From CALAED01 sp036378315 (GTDB lineage: Bacteria; Actinomycetota; Actinomycetes; Streptosporangiales; Streptosporangiaceae), in assembly GCA_036378315.1 (NCBI GenBank), contig DASUWU010000145.1, forward strand, positions 1 through 64,000: a DNA stretch of 64,000 nt. Reading direction: 5' to 3'. Shown here piece after piece: positions 41,678-50,546 of the stretch. The notes beneath the pieces were generated by a model. The model was not told where the DNA came from and did not search any database. It was given only the letters and a program-made list of their open reading frames with translations. The translations under genes and the position numbers were made by a program. Within the stretch, counting starts at the first letter, position 1. Each line of letters starts with the position of its first letter.

Positions 41678-42699
41678 GGCGGGTCGCGGCGGGCGCGGGC
41701 GCGCCGCTTGCCTTCGTGCATGGCCTGGACCCGGGCGATCGGGATCTCCCGGCCCTCGTCGACGAGGTCGGCCGGCAGCGGCCTGGGCGGCGGCATGAGT
41801 CCCGCCCAGGTGGTGCCCGCGGCGATCAGTCCGGGCGCGGTGCGCATCGTGAAGTCGCGCGGCGTGACGCGGTCGAGCTCGTCCCAGGGGACGGGGAACG
41901 ACACCGGGACGTCCGGCCGGTTCCGCGGGCTGTAGGCGGCCACGACGGTCGCCCCGCCGGCCCGGGTGGAGTCGATGAACACCCTGCCGGCCCGGTCCTC
42001 GCGGATGAACTCCGTGGTGGCGAGCGCCGGATCGAGCCGCGCCGCGCGGGCGGCCAGCGCCCGGGTGGCCGCCGCCACCTCCTCGATCGTCGCGCCGTCG
42101 ACCGGCACGAAGATGTGAAGGCCCTTCGCACCGCTGGTCTTGACCGCCCCCGCCAGCCCGGCGTCGGCGAGAGCCTGCCGGACCAGACGAGCCGCGCCGA
42201 CGGCCGGCGCGAACGCCGCGACGCCCGGCCGATCGCCCCGCACCCCTCCCGGCCGGCCGGCGGGCGCGTCGTCGGGCGGGTCGATGTCGAGCACCAGGTG
42301 CGTCGGGTGCTCCCAGTCGGCGGCCCTGATCAGCGTCGGGTGGTACTCGACGGCGCGCTGGTTGGCGAACCACAGCAACGTACGGCGATCGTCGCACAGG
42401 GCGTACGACACGTCCCGCTTCGACGTCTCGGCCCACAGCGTCACGGTCCGCACCCACGGCGGCGTGTACTTCGGGACGTTCTTCTGCATGAACGGACGCT
42501 GGCCGCGCAGCACGCGGATGACCGATAGCGGCCGGTCGGCGAGCTCGGGCAGGATGTGGTCGCGTACGGCGTCGAGGTAGTCCACGAGATCCCGCTTGGA
42601 CGCCGCCGCCTCCTCGAACAAGGGCTGATCGAGATTGGTCAGCCGTACGCCGGCGCGCGTTTCGCCCGCGCCGCCGGCGCTGTCGCCTCTGGCCGGCAT
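41674..42699 (-). CDS. LigD-type polymerase (primase-like) domain protein
   Basis: A 341-residue stand-alone polymerase domain of the LigD/AEP superfamily, used in non-homologous end joining. LTNLDQPLFEEA starts the domain; PFMQKNVPKYTPPWV is the family signature and THLVLDIDPPDD holds two metal-binding aspartates. KTSGAKGLHIFVPV carries the conserved His of the third motif. A Gly/Pro/Arg-rich insertion of about 20 residues follows the first metal motif. It fills gaps with ribonucleotides at DNA ends. ATG at 42699 has GGAGG 6 nt upstream. No Ku or ligase gene lies in this window. Confidence 0.9.
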   Translation of the reverse strand: MPARGDSAGGAGETRAGVRLTNLDQPLFEEAAASKRDLVDYLDAVRDHILPELADRPLSVIRVLRGQRPFMQKNVPKYTPPWVRTVTLWAETSKRDVSYALCDDRRTLLWFANQRAVEYHPTLIRAADWEHPTHLVLDIDPPDDAPAGRPGGVRGDRPGVAAFAPAVGAARLVRQALADAGLAGAVKTSGAKGLHIFVPVDGATIEEVAAATRALAARAARLDPALATTEFIREDRAGRVFIDSTRAGGATVVAAYSPRNRPDVPVSFPVPWDELDRVTPRDFTMRTAPGLIAAGTTWAGLMPPPRPLPADLVDEGREIPIARVQAMHEGKRRARARRDPP

Positions 42700-42796
42700 C
42701 ACTCGCCTCCTTCCCGGGGGTTGTGGGCTCCAGACCCCCTATGTATTTTCTGGAAAGCGCCTTCCCGGCGTCCGATTCCTTGAAGGTGTGAGCGGC

Positions 42797-44890
42797 ATGT
42801 CGAAGCCCAGACGATATTTGTCGATCATCGTGGCGTCCATTCTCGCCGCCGCGCTGGCGTCTCCGGTCGCCAGGGCCACGCCGGCGGGTGATCCCATCAG
42901 CGACCCGCTGCCCGACCCCACGCCCTCCGACCTGGGCCTGGTGCTCAAGGAGTACGCCCAGTTCCCGCGGTCGGAGCCGACGCCGGCACCGACCGACCAG
43001 CGACTGGTGCGATGGGCGCGCGTCAACTACATCGGCGACATCCCCGACGGCTCAGGACGCAAGTTCGCGCCCGACCTCAACGGCAAGATGTACCTCGTCG
43101 AGCACGGCGTCCCCCACGTCTACCTCGATGTCGGCGCCGCGTTCGCGCCGCAGTTCTTCTCCGGCAGGGGGCTCGGCCAGGGCTTCGGGTTCGTCGCCTT
43201 CGACCCGGGCTTCAGGCGGAACGGCCGGTTCTACACGGTCCACACCGAGCTGGCGTCGATGACGACCGAGACGCCCGACTTCGTCCAGCCGGAACCCATC
43301 GTCTACCACGGCGTGGTGACCGAGTGGACCGCGGACGACCCGTCGGCCGAGACGTTCAGCGGCACCCACCGCGAGGTGCTCCGGATCGGGTTCGCCGGCC
43401 AGATCCACGGGATCCAGCAGATCGACTTCAACCCGAACGCGCACCCGGGTTCCCCTGACTACGGGCTGCTCTACCTCGCGGTCGGCGAGGGTGGCCAGGG
43501 CGTCACGACCACCGATCCGCAGAACCTGTCCATCCCGCACGGCAAGATCCTGCGGATCGACCCGCGCGGCGACAACAGCGCGAACGGCCGGTACGGCATA
43601 CCGCGGAACAACCCCTTCGTCGGCCGGCCTGGCGTGCTGGGCGAGATCTACGCCCTCGGCTTCCGCGACCCGCACCGGTTCAGCTGGGACACCGGTGGCA
43701 CCCACCGGCTGTTCCTCGGGCACATCGGCGAGCACAACGTCGAGGCCGTCGACGACGTACGCGCCGGGGACAACTTCGGCTGGAGCGAGCGCGAGGGCCC
43801 GTTCGTGTTCGACAGGAACCCGACGAACCCGTGCGACCGGCTCTACCCGCTGCCTCCCGACGACGCGAAGTTCGGCTACACCTACCCGGTGGCGGCGTTC
43901 GACCACAACCCGCCGCCGGACTGGAACTGCACATCCGACGTCGGGCACGCGATCTCCGGCGGCATCGTCTACCGCGGCGCCAGGCTGCCCGCGCTGCGCG
44001 GCAAGTACGTCTTCGGCGACATCGTCGACGGGCGCGTCTTCTACACCAACGAGCGCGAGATGAAGCGCGGCGGCCCGCTGGCCACCATCTACCAGATGCA
44101 GCTGTACGACACCTCCGGCCGGCGCGTCACGATGCGCGACCTGTCGGCCCCCGGCTCGCTCGGCGACCCGAACCGCGTCGACCTGCGCTTCTCGGCGGAC
44201 GCCAGGGGCGAGCTCTACCTGATCGAGAAGGCGAGTGGCAGGATCTACAAGGTGGTCGGGACCAAGCGCTTCGCGTCCTGCGAGATCGGTCACACGAGGC
44301 TGAGCCACGTGATGGGCGCGGCGAACTGGGCGCCGGTCACCCCGTCGAAGTGGCGGTTCCCCGGCGACCAGGTGATCCTGGCCGAGGCCGGCACCGAGCG
44401 CCCGGGCCCCCGCCGCCCGTTCGAGTACGCCGTGCTGACGAAGGGTCCGGTGCTCGGCAACGTCGAGATCGACGCGCGGGTACGGCTCGACACCCCGGTG
44501 GAGATCACCAACCGGGACGTGATCCTGATCTTCGGCTACCGGTCGGATACCGAGTTCTACTACGCCCATCTATCGACGGATAACACGATTTACCCGCACA
44601 ACGGGATCTTCATGGTGAACAACGCCGACCGGTTGCGGATCGAGGACCAGTGGGACGCGGTGCACTCGCACGGCGCGCCGCCCGCCATCGTCGACGCCGA
44701 GTGGCACCAGGTCCGCGTGGTGCGGTGCGCCGACTCCGGCGAGACCGCCGTCTATGTCGACGGCTCGACGCACCCGCTGATGACCACGGTTGACACCACG
44801 TTCGGCGCGGGACGGGTGGGCTTCGGCTCGTTCGACAACATCGGCCGGATCCGCGATCTCACGGTCACCGGCACCCCTGCCGATCGGTAA
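42797..44890 (+). CDS. Secreted PQQ-type sugar (sorbosone) dehydrogenase with C-terminal LamG-like domain
   Basis: A 697-residue exported protein. The signal peptide is residues of about 1-30 (YLSIIVASILAAALASPVARA). Residues of about 60-520 form a six-bladed GSDH-type beta-propeller: GQIHGIQQIDFNPNAHPGSPDYGLLYLAVGEGG, LRIDPRGDN and ALGFRDPHRFSWD are typical. The last 150 residues form a concanavalin-like domain. Such enzymes oxidise aldoses or sorbosone with PQQ, although many homologues may be binding proteins. The start is ATG at 42797; GTG at 42788 is equally possible. Upstream of a LamG protein, 34 bp apart. Confidence 0.86.
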   Translation: MSKPRRYLSIIVASILAAALASPVARATPAGDPISDPLPDPTPSDLGLVLKEYAQFPRSEPTPAPTDQRLVRWARVNYIGDIPDGSGRKFAPDLNGKMYLVEHGVPHVYLDVGAAFAPQFFSGRGLGQGFGFVAFDPGFRRNGRFYTVHTELASMTTETPDFVQPEPIVYHGVVTEWTADDPSAETFSGTHREVLRIGFAGQIHGIQQIDFNPNAHPGSPDYGLLYLAVGEGGQGVTTTDPQNLSIPHGKILRIDPRGDNSANGRYGIPRNNPFVGRPGVLGEIYALGFRDPHRFSWDTGGTHRLFLGHIGEHNVEAVDDVRAGDNFGWSEREGPFVFDRNPTNPCDRLYPLPPDDAKFGYTYPVAAFDHNPPPDWNCTSDVGHAISGGIVYRGARLPALRGKYVFGDIVDGRVFYTNEREMKRGGPLATIYQMQLYDTSGRRVTMRDLSAPGSLGDPNRVDLRFSADARGELYLIEKASGRIYKVVGTKRFASCEIGHTRLSHVMGAANWAPVTPSKWRFPGDQVILAEAGTERPGPRRPFEYAVLTKGPVLGNVEIDARVRLDTPVEITNRDVILIFGYRSDTEFYYAHLSTDNTIYPHNGIFMVNNADRLRIEDQWDAVHSHGAPPAIVDAEWHQVRVVRCADSGETAVYVDGSTHPLMTTVDTTFGAGRVGFGSFDNIGRIRDLTVTGTPADR

Positions 44891-44924
44891 CCCGGCGGCC
44901 CCGGCCGAACCCCTGGAGGAGAAC

Positions 44925-45917
44925 ATGCGAATTCCTCGTGCCGCGGCGGCCGTCCTGGTGGGCGGCTCGCTCGCGGTGAGCGCCGTCCAGCCCCCCGCGG
45001 CCGCGACCGAGGCGCCGGCCGCCGCCGTGGCGGCGGCCGGGTGGCACCAGCGGCCGGACGTCCTGCCGGCCCTGCGGCGCGACCTCGTCGCGTTCTACGA
45101 CTTCGACCACCCGGTCCCCGGCGACCCGGCGAGGGAACGCGACCTGGGCTTCTCGCGTACGGACATGGACCTCGTCAACGGCGGCGCGGCGATGCGGGTC
45201 AGGGACGGCGCCTACCCGGGCAGCCGCTACTCGATCCAGACCCGGCAGCTCAATCCCACTGTCAACGGCAACGACGACTGGAAGGCCGGGGTCTGGTCAG
45301 AGACCGGCGTGCCGAGCCTCCGCGCCTTCAACGCCGTCAGGCAGATGTCGATCATGGGCTGGTTCAAGACCACGGGAACCAACCCCAACCTCAACTCCAC
45401 CACGCCCGATCCGAACGATCTCTTCAACGCGGTGGGGCTCGCCGGCGTGCTCAGCGGCGACTCCCAGGGCCACGACGTGCGGGCGCTGCTCGAAGTGATC
45501 AACGTGTCGGACACTCTGCGCGTCGTGGCGCTCGGGCGGCGGATCGACGGCGGCAGCTCCCAGACCTTCGCCGCGAACGAGGACTGGCAGGCCATCCTGC
45601 CGCGGAACACGTGGGTGTTCCTCGCCGCGACCTTCGACTTCGACAACGCGACGATGGCGCTGTACAAGGACGGCCGGCCGCTCGACGGCTTCTACACCAT
45701 CGCCGGCGACCCGTGGGGCGTGGCCGGCGACCCGGAGCCCGACGTCACGTCCGCCACCGACCCCAGGGGCATCAAGATCGGCGGCAGCTTCCCGCAGAAC
45801 ACCCTGGAGCGCAATCCCTGCGACTGCCGGTTCGACGGCCTGGCCTTCCTGAACCGGGTGGCGACGCCACGCGAGGTGCTCGCCCAGTACCGCTGGGCGC
45901 GTCACCACCGAGGGTGA
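44925..45917 (+). CDS. Secreted LamG-domain (concanavalin-like) protein
   Basis: A 330-residue exported protein. Signal peptide about 1-28 (VLVGGSLAVSAVQPPAAA). The rest is a jelly-roll lectin-like domain: MSIMGWFKTTGTNPN, NTWVFLAATFDFDNATMALYKDGRPLDGFY and the C-terminal FDGLAFLNRVATPREVLAQY are typical of LamG/pentraxin domains. A cysteine pair CDC lies near residue 302. ATG at 44925 follows GGAGGAGA. It probably binds carbohydrate and may assist the PQQ-type dehydrogenase encoded just upstream, with which it likely shares a transcript. Confidence 0.85.
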   Translation: MRIPRAAAAVLVGGSLAVSAVQPPAAATEAPAAAVAAAGWHQRPDVLPALRRDLVAFYDFDHPVPGDPARERDLGFSRTDMDLVNGGAAMRVRDGAYPGSRYSIQTRQLNPTVNGNDDWKAGVWSETGVPSLRAFNAVRQMSIMGWFKTTGTNPNLNSTTPDPNDLFNAVGLAGVLSGDSQGHDVRALLEVINVSDTLRVVALGRRIDGGSSQTFAANEDWQAILPRNTWVFLAATFDFDNATMALYKDGRPLDGFYTIAGDPWGVAGDPEPDVTSATDPRGIKIGGSFPQNTLERNPCDCRFDGLAFLNRVATPREVLAQYRWARHHRG

Positions 45918-45948
45918 CCGCCAACCGCCGACCGTTTATCGTGACCGC

Positions 45949-47163
45949 ATGGTCTACGACGTCGGCGCGGTACGGGAGCACTTTCCTGCGCTGAAGGAGG
46001 GCGTGGCGCACTTCGACGGGCCGGGCGGCTCGCAGGTGCCCGACGTCGTCGCCGACGCCGTGGCGGCCACGCTGTGCGCCGGCATCGCCAACCGCGGCAC
46101 CGTCACCGCCGCCGAGCGGCGGGCCGACGAGGTCGTCGTCGCGGCCAGGCGGGCCACCGCCGACCTCCTCGGCGCGGCGCCCGACGGCATCGTGTTCGGG
46201 CGCAGCATGACGCAGCTGACCTACGACTTCGCCAGGACGCTTGCCAAGGGCTGGGGGCCGGGCGACGAGGTCGTGGTCACCACCCTCGACCACGACGCGA
46301 ACATCCGCCCGTGGGTGCACGCCGCGCGCGCGTGCGGCGCGACCGTGCGGTGGGCCGAGTTCGACCCGGCGACCGGCGAGCTCGGCGTGGACGCGGTGGC
46401 CGCCGTGCTGTCCGGCCGCACCAGGCTGGTCGCGGTGACAGGGGCGTCCAACCTGCTCGGCACCCGCCCCGACGTCCCGGCGATCGCCGCCGGCGCGCAC
46501 GCGGCCGGGGCGCTGGTCTACGTCGACGGCGTGCACCTGACGCCGCACGCGCCGGTCGACGTGGCCGCCCTCGGCGCCGACTTCTTCGCCTGCTCGCCGT
46601 ACAAGTTCCTCGGCCCGCACCTCGGCCTGGTCGCGGCCAGGCCCGAGCTGCTGGAGACCCTCCACCCCGACAAGCTGCTCCCGGCGAGCGACGCCGTGCC
46701 CGAGCGCTTCGAGCTGGGCACCCTGCCGTACGAGCTGCTCGCCGGCACCACCGCCGCGATCGGCTTCCTCAGCGACCTGGTCCCCGGCGGCGCCGGCGAC
46801 GGCACGCGGCGGGCCCGGCTGGTCGCGTCCATGCGGGCCCTCGAGGCGCACGAGAGCGCGCTCGCCGCGCGGCTGGAGGCGGGCCTGGCGGACGTCCCCG
46901 GCGCCGTCATGTACGGCTCACCGCGCCGCCCGCGCACCCCCACGGTGCTGTTCTCCATCGCCGGCGTGCCGCCCCAGGCGGTGTACGAGCGGCTCGCCGA
47001 GCGCGGCGTCAACGCGCCGGCGAGCAGCTTCTACGCGGTGGAGTGCGCCAGGAGGCTCGGGCTCGGCGACGGCGGTGCGGTCAGGGCGGGGATCGCCCCG
47101 TACACCGACGAGGCCGACGTGGACCGGCTGCTCGCCGGCGTGGCGGCCATCGCGTGCGGCTGA
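45949..47163 (+). CDS. PLP-dependent cysteine desulfurase-like protein
   Basis: A 404-residue fold-type I aminotransferase class V protein of the cysteine desulfurase-like (am_tr_V_VC1184) group. The PLP lysine is in ACSPYKFLGPHLG; the phosphate-binding region has IVFGRSMTQLTYDFAR and the Asp pairing with PLP is in VYVDGVHLTPH. The normal IscS cysteine loop is missing, so sulfur transfer is doubtful. Its 3' end overlaps the convergent GT-C gene by 246 bp. Confidence 0.9.
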   Translation: MVYDVGAVREHFPALKEGVAHFDGPGGSQVPDVVADAVAATLCAGIANRGTVTAAERRADEVVVAARRATADLLGAAPDGIVFGRSMTQLTYDFARTLAKGWGPGDEVVVTTLDHDANIRPWVHAARACGATVRWAEFDPATGELGVDAVAAVLSGRTRLVAVTGASNLLGTRPDVPAIAAGAHAAGALVYVDGVHLTPHAPVDVAALGADFFACSPYKFLGPHLGLVAARPELLETLHPDKLLPASDAVPERFELGTLPYELLAGTTAAIGFLSDLVPGGAGDGTRRARLVASMRALEAHESALAARLEAGLADVPGAVMYGSPRRPRTPTVLFSIAGVPPQAVYERLAERGVNAPASSFYAVECARRLGLGDGGAVRAGIAPYTDEADVDRLLAGVAAIACG

Positions 47164-48489
47164 CCCGCGCCGCCAGGCCGTCGCGGCGAGCACCACCACG
47201 GCGCCCGCGCCGTAGCCGAGCCGCGTCGCGCCGGGAGCGGAGAGCCCGAACGCGGCCAGCGCCCACATCGCCGAGCCGGCCGCGCCCACCGCCAGCCACT
47301 CGGCCCGCCCGTCGAGCGCGACGAGAGCGACGACGAGCAGGCCGTACCACGGCAGCGCCGGCGAGGTGACCAGCAGGAAGACCCCGGCCATGACGAGGGC
47401 GCCGCGCCACGGCCGGCGCGGGTCGGCCGTCCGCCACACCAGCAGCGCGGTCGCGGCGAGCACCGCCACCGCGGTGAAGCCGGCCCACGCGCGCGGCACG
47501 ACGAGCCCGACCAGGGCGAACCTGGCCCCCGAGTGGTATCCCTCCTCCTGGAGATAGCCGGGCAGGTAGCCGACCACCGCGCCGCCGACGGCGAGGACGT
47601 GCGGCAGGTAAACGGCGGCCACCGCGCCGCCCGCCGCGGCGGCGACCGCGACCGGGCGGCGCCGCGCCGCCGCCGGGACGAGCAGCACGGGCAGCAGCTT
47701 CGCGGCGATCGCCAAGCCCAGCACGCCGCCCCCGGCCAGCGCGCCCGCCCGGGACGGCCAGGACCTGGCGAGCACCAGCAGGGCGAGCACGGCGAGACCG
47801 GCGGCGACGGCGTCGACGTGCGCGTTGTTGCCCGCCTCCAGCGCGACCAGCGGGCACCACGCCCAGTACACCGCGAGCCGGGGATCGCGGCCCAGCCTGG
47901 CGAGCCCGAGCAGGAGCAGTGACGCCGTCGCGACGGCCGCCAGCGCCGCCCCCGCCTGGATCGGCTTGGTCCGCGCCCCCGGCGGCGACAGCGCGCGCAC
48001 CGCGGTGAAGTAGCCCTCGGCGACCGGCGGATAGATCGTCCGCACCGCCGGGCGGTTGATGAGGGTGCACCCGGGAGCCGCGCCGGCGACGCACCACGAC
48101 CGAGGGGTACGGGCCCACAGGAAGTCGGGGTCGCGGAGCCCGGCCAGCTCGGGCGCGGCCGGCGGGTACCGGTACGGGTCGATCCCCGCGGCCTGCACCC
48201 GGCCGTCCCACACGTACCGGTAGGCGTCGGTGCTGGTGCGCGGCGGCGCGGTCAGCGCGGCGGCCTGCAGCGCGGCGCCGCCGAGCAGGATGACCACGAC
48301 CGCGCGGCGGACCGGCAGCCGCCGTACCAGCCACGCCCCGGCGCCGAAGGCGACCCAGGCGGCGGCCACGACGAGCGCCCGGCCGCCCGATGCCGGCTCC
48401 CCGCCGCGCACCGCCCACCACACCAGCCCGCCCAGCGCCGCCGCCGCGACGCAGGCGCCGCCGGTCCGCGCGCCGTCGCCCCTGCTCAC
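46918..48489 (-). CDS. GT-C type polyprenol-phosphate mannosyltransferase-like membrane protein
   Basis: A 523-residue polytopic protein with about ten helices. STDAYRYVWDGRVQAAGIDPYRYPP after the first helices is the GT-C motif with the catalytic Asp, as in MptA/PimE/DUF2029 proteins. It probably adds a mannose from a polyprenyl phosphate to a glycolipid outside the membrane. The GTG at 48489 is the only start upstream of the first helix; no ribosome site precedes it. After the last helix (TAWRRG) the C-terminus continues 80 residues as antisense to the PLP enzyme gene, stopping at 46918. This tail is charged and probably unstructured, or a frameshift hides an earlier stop. Confidence 0.78.
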   Translation of the reverse strand: MSRGDGARTGGACVAAAALGGLVWWAVRGGEPASGGRALVVAAAWVAFGAGAWLVRRLPVRRAVVVILLGGAALQAAALTAPPRTSTDAYRYVWDGRVQAAGIDPYRYPPAAPELAGLRDPDFLWARTPRSWCVAGAAPGCTLINRPAVRTIYPPVAEGYFTAVRALSPPGARTKPIQAGAALAAVATASLLLLGLARLGRDPRLAVYWAWCPLVALEAGNNAHVDAVAAGLAVLALLVLARSWPSRAGALAGGGVLGLAIAAKLLPVLLVPAAARRRPVAVAAAAGGAVAAVYLPHVLAVGGAVVGYLPGYLQEEGYHSGARFALVGLVVPRAWAGFTAVAVLAATALLVWRTADPRRPWRGALVMAGVFLLVTSPALPWYGLLVVALVALDGRAEWLAVGAAGSAMWALAAFGLSAPGATRLGYGAGAVVVLAATAWRRGSAARDGRHAGEQPVHVGLVGVRGDPRPDRTAVAEPEPPGALHRVEAARRRVDAALGEPLVHRLGRHAGDGEQHRGGARAAR

Positions 48490-48644
48490 GACACAAACGT
48501 CGCACGGGGTGGCGGCGATCGGGGCGCCCGCGCCCCGGCCGTCCGCGATCCGTAAGGATTGGCGCCGCCGCGGTCCGAGCGCCGCCGCGACACGAGCGCC
48601 GCCGCGACGCGAGCCACCCGGCCAGGACCACGCCGGAGTGCGGC

Positions 48645-49043
48645 CTACCGGCGGCAGGAGGAGTGGACGGCGTCGACCCAGCCGTCGGCCGAGCTGTTGT
48701 AGATCTCTATGTCCATGCCGTACGCGCCCCGGCGAGCCGGGATGGGCTCCGAGGTGAAGCTCCAGGTGCCGTCGTCGGCCACCGGCACCCCGGTCTCTTC
48801 CATCGTCCGCCAGGCCCGGCCGCTCTGCGAGATCACCAGCAGCAGCCGCAGCGAGACGATGCGCGAATAGTCGATCCCCCAGGCCCGCACGATGAGGCCA
48901 CGCGAGTCGCTGCACGACAGCGCGGCGAAGGAGCGCTTGCTGCCGCCCCCCGAGACGCTGGCGGTCAATCCACCCGCCGTGCCGCAGCCCACGCCGACCA
49001 GCAACACGGCAGCCACCATCGCGACGATCCTGACGATCTTCAT
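48645..49043 (-). CDS. Small putative lipoprotein
   Basis: A 132-residue exported protein. The N-terminus MKIVRIVAMVAAVLLVGVGC is a lipoprotein signal with lipobox VGVGC. The mature part has a Gly/Ser-rich stretch, then a beta-rich domain with two more cysteines (ALSCSDSRG and the C-terminal HSSCRR). I recognise no family. Start at 49043 is chosen because the signal begins there; the frame stays open to 49163, and an ATG at 49070 is also possible. Transcribed towards the GT-C gene, which is on the same strand 155 bp downstream. Confidence 0.75.
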   Translation of the reverse strand: MKIVRIVAMVAAVLLVGVGCGTAGGLTASVSGGGSKRSFAALSCSDSRGLIVRAWGIDYSRIVSLRLLLVISQSGRAWRTMEETGVPVADDGTWSFTSEPIPARRGAYGMDIEIYNSSADGWVDAVHSSCRR

Positions 49044-49159
49044 GCCTCGGTCACCCGTCCAATCTTCCATCGCCTCGACAATGGTGATCCCGGACGAGCC
49101 CGTACGCCAGACCGCTGTCCGTAATCGGCACGACACAAAAATGTGACCGTGCGCGACCC

Positions 49160-49399
49160 TCACGACTCGATCAGGTTATCGAAATCCCCGTCTTTGGCGC
49201 CCATAATGAGCGCCTCTATCTCCATGCGTGTGTAGATGAGAGCGGGTCCCTCTGGATGGCGCGAATTCCGCACCGCGATCCATCCGTCTGGAAGTTCGGC
49301 CAATTCGACACAATTCCCCTGGGAATTGCTGCGCTCCGCCTTCTGCCAAGTGACCCCACGAAGCTTCGCGGCAGAAATTCCGTTATAGGATTGGTACAT
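49160..49399 (-). CDS. DUF397-domain protein
   Basis: A 79-residue actinomycete protein of the DUF397 family. Diagnostic parts are WQKAERSNSQGNCVELAELPDG, then VRNSRHPEGPALIYTRMEIEA near the C-terminus. These small proteins regularly follow an XRE regulator and antagonise or partner with it, as in the BldB/WhiJ-like systems of Streptomyces. The ATG at 49399 directly follows the stop codon of the XRE gene (TAG-ATG), so both are translated together. Confidence 0.95.
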   Translation of the reverse strand: MYQSYNGISAAKLRGVTWQKAERSNSQGNCVELAELPDGWIAVRNSRHPEGPALIYTRMEIEALIMGAKDGDFDNLIES

Positions 49400-50266
49400 C
49401 TATATCTCTCTGAGAAGTCCACCGATCATCTCGAGGCTGTCGTCCGGCGTCGCGCTGTCGACACACAGGCGCTCCATCGCCTGCATATACGTGTCGACGT
49501 CGTCGCGCTTGTCCAGATAGAGCGCGCCGGTGAGATTCTCGACGTACACCACATCCGGCAGATCCGGCTCCGGAAATCGCAGGATGGTGAATGCTCCGCC
49601 TTCGGCGGCATGGCCGCCGAACACGAATGGCATCACTTGCAATGTGATGTTGGGCATTTTGGCCACGGTGATGAGGTGTTCCAGCTGACCCCGCATGACC
49701 TCGGGTCCGCCGATCGGCCGGCGCAACGCCGCCTCGTCGATCACCGCCCACAACCGGGGGGCGTCCGGGCCCTTGAGCCGCTGCTGCCGGTGCATGCGCA
49801 ACTCGACCCGCTGGCCGATCTCGTTCTCCGACGAGTCGGCGTTCCCGAGCCGGATGATGGCCCTGGCGTAGTCCTCGGTCTGCAACAGGCCGGGCACGAA
49901 CTGCAGCTCGTACGTCCGGATCAGTCCGGCCGCCTCCTCCAGGCCCACATAGGTCTGGAACCAGCTGGGCAGCACCTCACCGTAACGATGCCACCAGCCC
50001 GGGGTGTTGGCCTCTCTGGCCAGCTGCAGCAGCGATTCACGCTCTTGTTCGTCGGCAACGCCGTACAACGTGAGGAGGTCGGCGACGTCCCGCTCCTTGA
50101 AACTGACCCGCCCCAGTTCAAGCCGGCTGATCTTCGACTCCGACGCACGAATGACGTAGCCGGCGTCCTGCCTGCTCACTCCCCGTTCCTCGCGGAGCCG
50201 GCGGAGCTGTGAGCCCAGCAGAATGCGCCGCACCGTCGAGCCGGTACCCGGCGGTTCCAGAGCCAC
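49400..50266 (-). CDS. XRE-family regulator (helix-turn-helix + DUF5753)
   Basis: A 288-residue regulator. The N-terminal helix-turn-helix (about 8-65) has LGSQLRRLREERGVSRQDAGYVI and SESKISRLELGRVSF. The C-terminal DUF5753 domain (about 90-285) starts with LEEAAGLIRTYELQFVPGLLQTEDYARAI. This is the WhiJ-type architecture. I chose the GTG at 50266 because GGGAGGGG lies 4 nt before it; the ATG at 50284 has no ribosome site. It faces the RsbW-like gene across 280 bp and is followed by its DUF397 partner. Probably controls development or the divergent ATPase gene. Confidence 0.94.
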   Translation of the reverse strand: MALEPPGTGSTVRRILLGSQLRRLREERGVSRQDAGYVIRASESKISRLELGRVSFKERDVADLLTLYGVADEQERESLLQLAREANTPGWWHRYGEVLPSWFQTYVGLEEAAGLIRTYELQFVPGLLQTEDYARAIIRLGNADSSENEIGQRVELRMHRQQRLKGPDAPRLWAVIDEAALRRPIGGPEVMRGQLEHLITVAKMPNITLQVMPFVFGGHAAEGGAFTILRFPEPDLPDVVYVENLTGALYLDKRDDVDTYMQAMERLCVDSATPDDSLEMIGGLLREI

Positions 50267-50546
50267 GTCCCCTCCCAAACCCATGGGCGGTCAGCGCACA
50301 GTGTGCCACTCCCCCTACTACTTGCGTCTACCTCCAATCCACGACTTCTTCCAGACCTTTTTTCATCCAGCGACGTCTCCGTAATGTCTCCGAGCGGTCA
50401 CTGGGGGACATCACCGGCGGCTGCCCGGCGATGCACGCTTCAAATGCACGTGCATCGGGCCTTGCATTCGCACGCTACGATGCGCAGGATAACGCACGGG
50501 ACCTTTGGGTTACCGCAACACAGCCGGAGATCTTGCGGGAGTGGGC
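50267..50546. promoter_or_regulatory. Divergent promoter region of XRE and RsbW-like genes
   Basis: The 280-bp gap is clearly richer in A+T than the genes around it, with a T6 tract near 50360. It must hold both promoters. TGCACG occurs twice in tandem around 50430-50455 (ATGCACGCTTCAAATGCACGTGCATCGGG), including the palindrome ATGCACGTGCAT at 50446-50457. This palindrome is a candidate operator for the XRE regulator. Confidence 0.5.
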
